A stretch of 46,871 nucleotides of DNA, taken from positions 1-46,871 of the forward strand of contig DATIIT010000011.1 in NCBI GenBank assembly GCA_035479375.1. Direction: 5' to 3'. Source of the stretch: PMNU01 sp035479375. GTDB taxonomy: Bacteria; Patescibacteriota; Saccharimonadia; Saccharimonadales; UBA4665. The notes beneath the pieces were generated by a model, which was not told the origin of the DNA, searched no databases, and saw only the letters and a program-made list of their open reading frames with translations. The translations under genes and the position numbers were made by a program. Positions 46,600-46,871 of the stretch are shown in pieces; the stretch's first letter is position 1; the number at the start of each line of letters is the position of its first letter.

Positions 46600-46605
46600 A
46601 GTGTA
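46600..46605 (-). promoter_or_regulatory. -10 element of 45-codon gene
   Basis: TACACT on the minus strand, 6 bases before the ATG at 46593; no good -35. Confidence 0.4.
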
Positions 46606-46611
46606 ACAAAC

Positions 46612-46637
46612 AAAAAGGACGGGTTCTAATCCGTCCT
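46612..46637 (-). terminator. Intrinsic terminator of initiator tRNA
   Basis: AGGACGG (46616-46622) pairs with CCGTCCT (46631-46637). On the minus strand it is followed by a run of T, 14 bases after the tRNA end. Confidence 0.8.
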
Positions 46638-46650
46638 ACTGTGGTTCATT

Positions 46651-46725
46651 TGGTTGCGGGACCAGGACTCGAACCTGGGACCTCGTGGTTATGAGCCACG
46701 CGAGCTGCCGCTGCTCCATCCCGCG
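46651..46725 (-). tRNA. Initiator tRNA-fMet (anticodon CAT)
   Basis: A cloverleaf of 75 bases with encoded CCA. C1 faces A72 (unpaired), the hallmark of bacterial initiator tRNA. The loop CTCATAA gives anticodon CAU. The anticodon stem is CGTGG/CCACG, so it has U29-A41 in place of the first of the three usual G-C pairs. The D-loop is short (7 bases). Confidence 0.95.
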
Positions 46726-46743
46726 TCACACCAAAGCCATATA

Positions 46744-46772
46744 ACTATAGCAAACAGAGGTGCGTGTGTCAA
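46744..46772 (-). promoter_or_regulatory. Promoter of initiator tRNA
   Basis: On the minus strand TTGACA (46772-46767), 17 bases, TATAGT (46749-46744), 18 bases before the tRNA. Confidence 0.8.
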
Positions 46773-46798
46773 TTGTCTTGCTGCGGGCTGGCAACTAT

Positions 46799-46871
46799 TC
46801 CAAAAAGTTGTGCGTTACGCGCCGAGGGCATATGCCCTCGGGCTGCACTACGCTTGACCCAACTTTTTGGA
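46799..46871. repeat. Palindromic element, copy 2, at right edge
   Basis: The left arm TCCAAAAAGTT (46799-46809) and right arm AACTTTTTGGA (46861-46871) are perfect complements; the right arm ends with the window. The 51-base core (46810-46860) matches copy 1 and contains the 18-bp palindrome CGAGGGCATATGCCCTCG (46822-46839). Confidence 0.85.

Noticed and set aside
1..46871. CRISPR array, insertion sequence or prophage
   Set aside because: No regularly spaced repeats, transposase or phage structural genes were seen. The only dispersed repeat is the two-copy palindromic element.

Overview
The window looks like a chromosomal stretch of a small-genome, GC-rich bacterium of the Patescibacteria (Candidate Phyla Radiation), most likely a Saccharibacteria (TM7) relative. 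That is inference from several things: very tight gene packing, many short or unrecognised proteins among universal genes, a type IV pilus ATPase with a degenerate P-loop, a short ComEC, and standard stop usage (TGA is a stop). No marker-gene phylogeny could be run.

Layout. 1-3 kb: a secreted lamin-tail protein cut by the left edge, then a PRC-barrel protein. 2-4.3 kb: recA-mazG-recX operon. 4.3-6.3 kb: pilus genes (PilB-like ATPase, prepilin). 6.3-12.7 kb: PH-domain membrane protein, ruvB-ruvA, a methyltransferase, ruvC, yebC, comEC. 12.7-16.9 kb: a deoxyribosyltransferase-like protein, tRNA-Lys, a second methyltransferase, then a leader peptide with attenuator-like RNA ahead of a GNAT acyltransferase and an M23 peptidase. 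16.4-20.6 kb: an ATP-grasp neighbourhood (DUF192, rimK, a RimB-like retropepsin, a second ATP-grasp enzyme, a divergent unknown). 20.6-30.2 kb: dnaK-x-x-dnaJ and hrcA-grpE, both under CIRCE/HrcA control, enclosing a polyprenyl diphosphate synthase, an unknown partner and a SpoIIAA-like pair. 30-39 kb: a secreted repeat protein behind a structured 5' leader, two guanylate-kinase-like proteins, lepA, a caspase-like protein with an EF-hand loop, murJ, ftsH, tilS. 39-46.9 kb: an HD phosphohydrolase, tRNA-Met, a NYN-domain protein, a MacB-type ABC pair, a cupredoxin, an MFS transporter, a 31-codon gene, a VOC protein, a secreted protein, a 45-codon gene and initiator tRNA-Met.

Expression logic. 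More than twenty promoter-proximal genes have a -10 box only 5-11 bases before the start codon, so they are probably transcribed as leaderless mRNAs. Genes inside operons, and the stress genes, carry Shine-Dalgarno sequences. In several places the stop codon of one gene is part of the -10 box of the next. Two divergent gene pairs share overlapping -10 boxes.

Most unusual structure. (1) A dispersed palindromic element occurs at 42720-42821 and 46799-46871. Its core of about 50 bp is conserved, but its flanking inverted-repeat arms are unrelated between copies, and the core hairpin shows a compensatory base-pair change. (2) A 20-codon leaderless leader peptide ends inside one arm of a perfect 10-bp antiterminator that competes with an intrinsic terminator (14104-14264). 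(3) A 150-nt leader at 30153-30302 contains two hairpins whose loops both carry GGGTGGG. (4) Two very short genes have complete transcription signals. No CRISPR array, insertion sequence or prophage was seen. No gene-free stretch longer than about 230 bases occurs.
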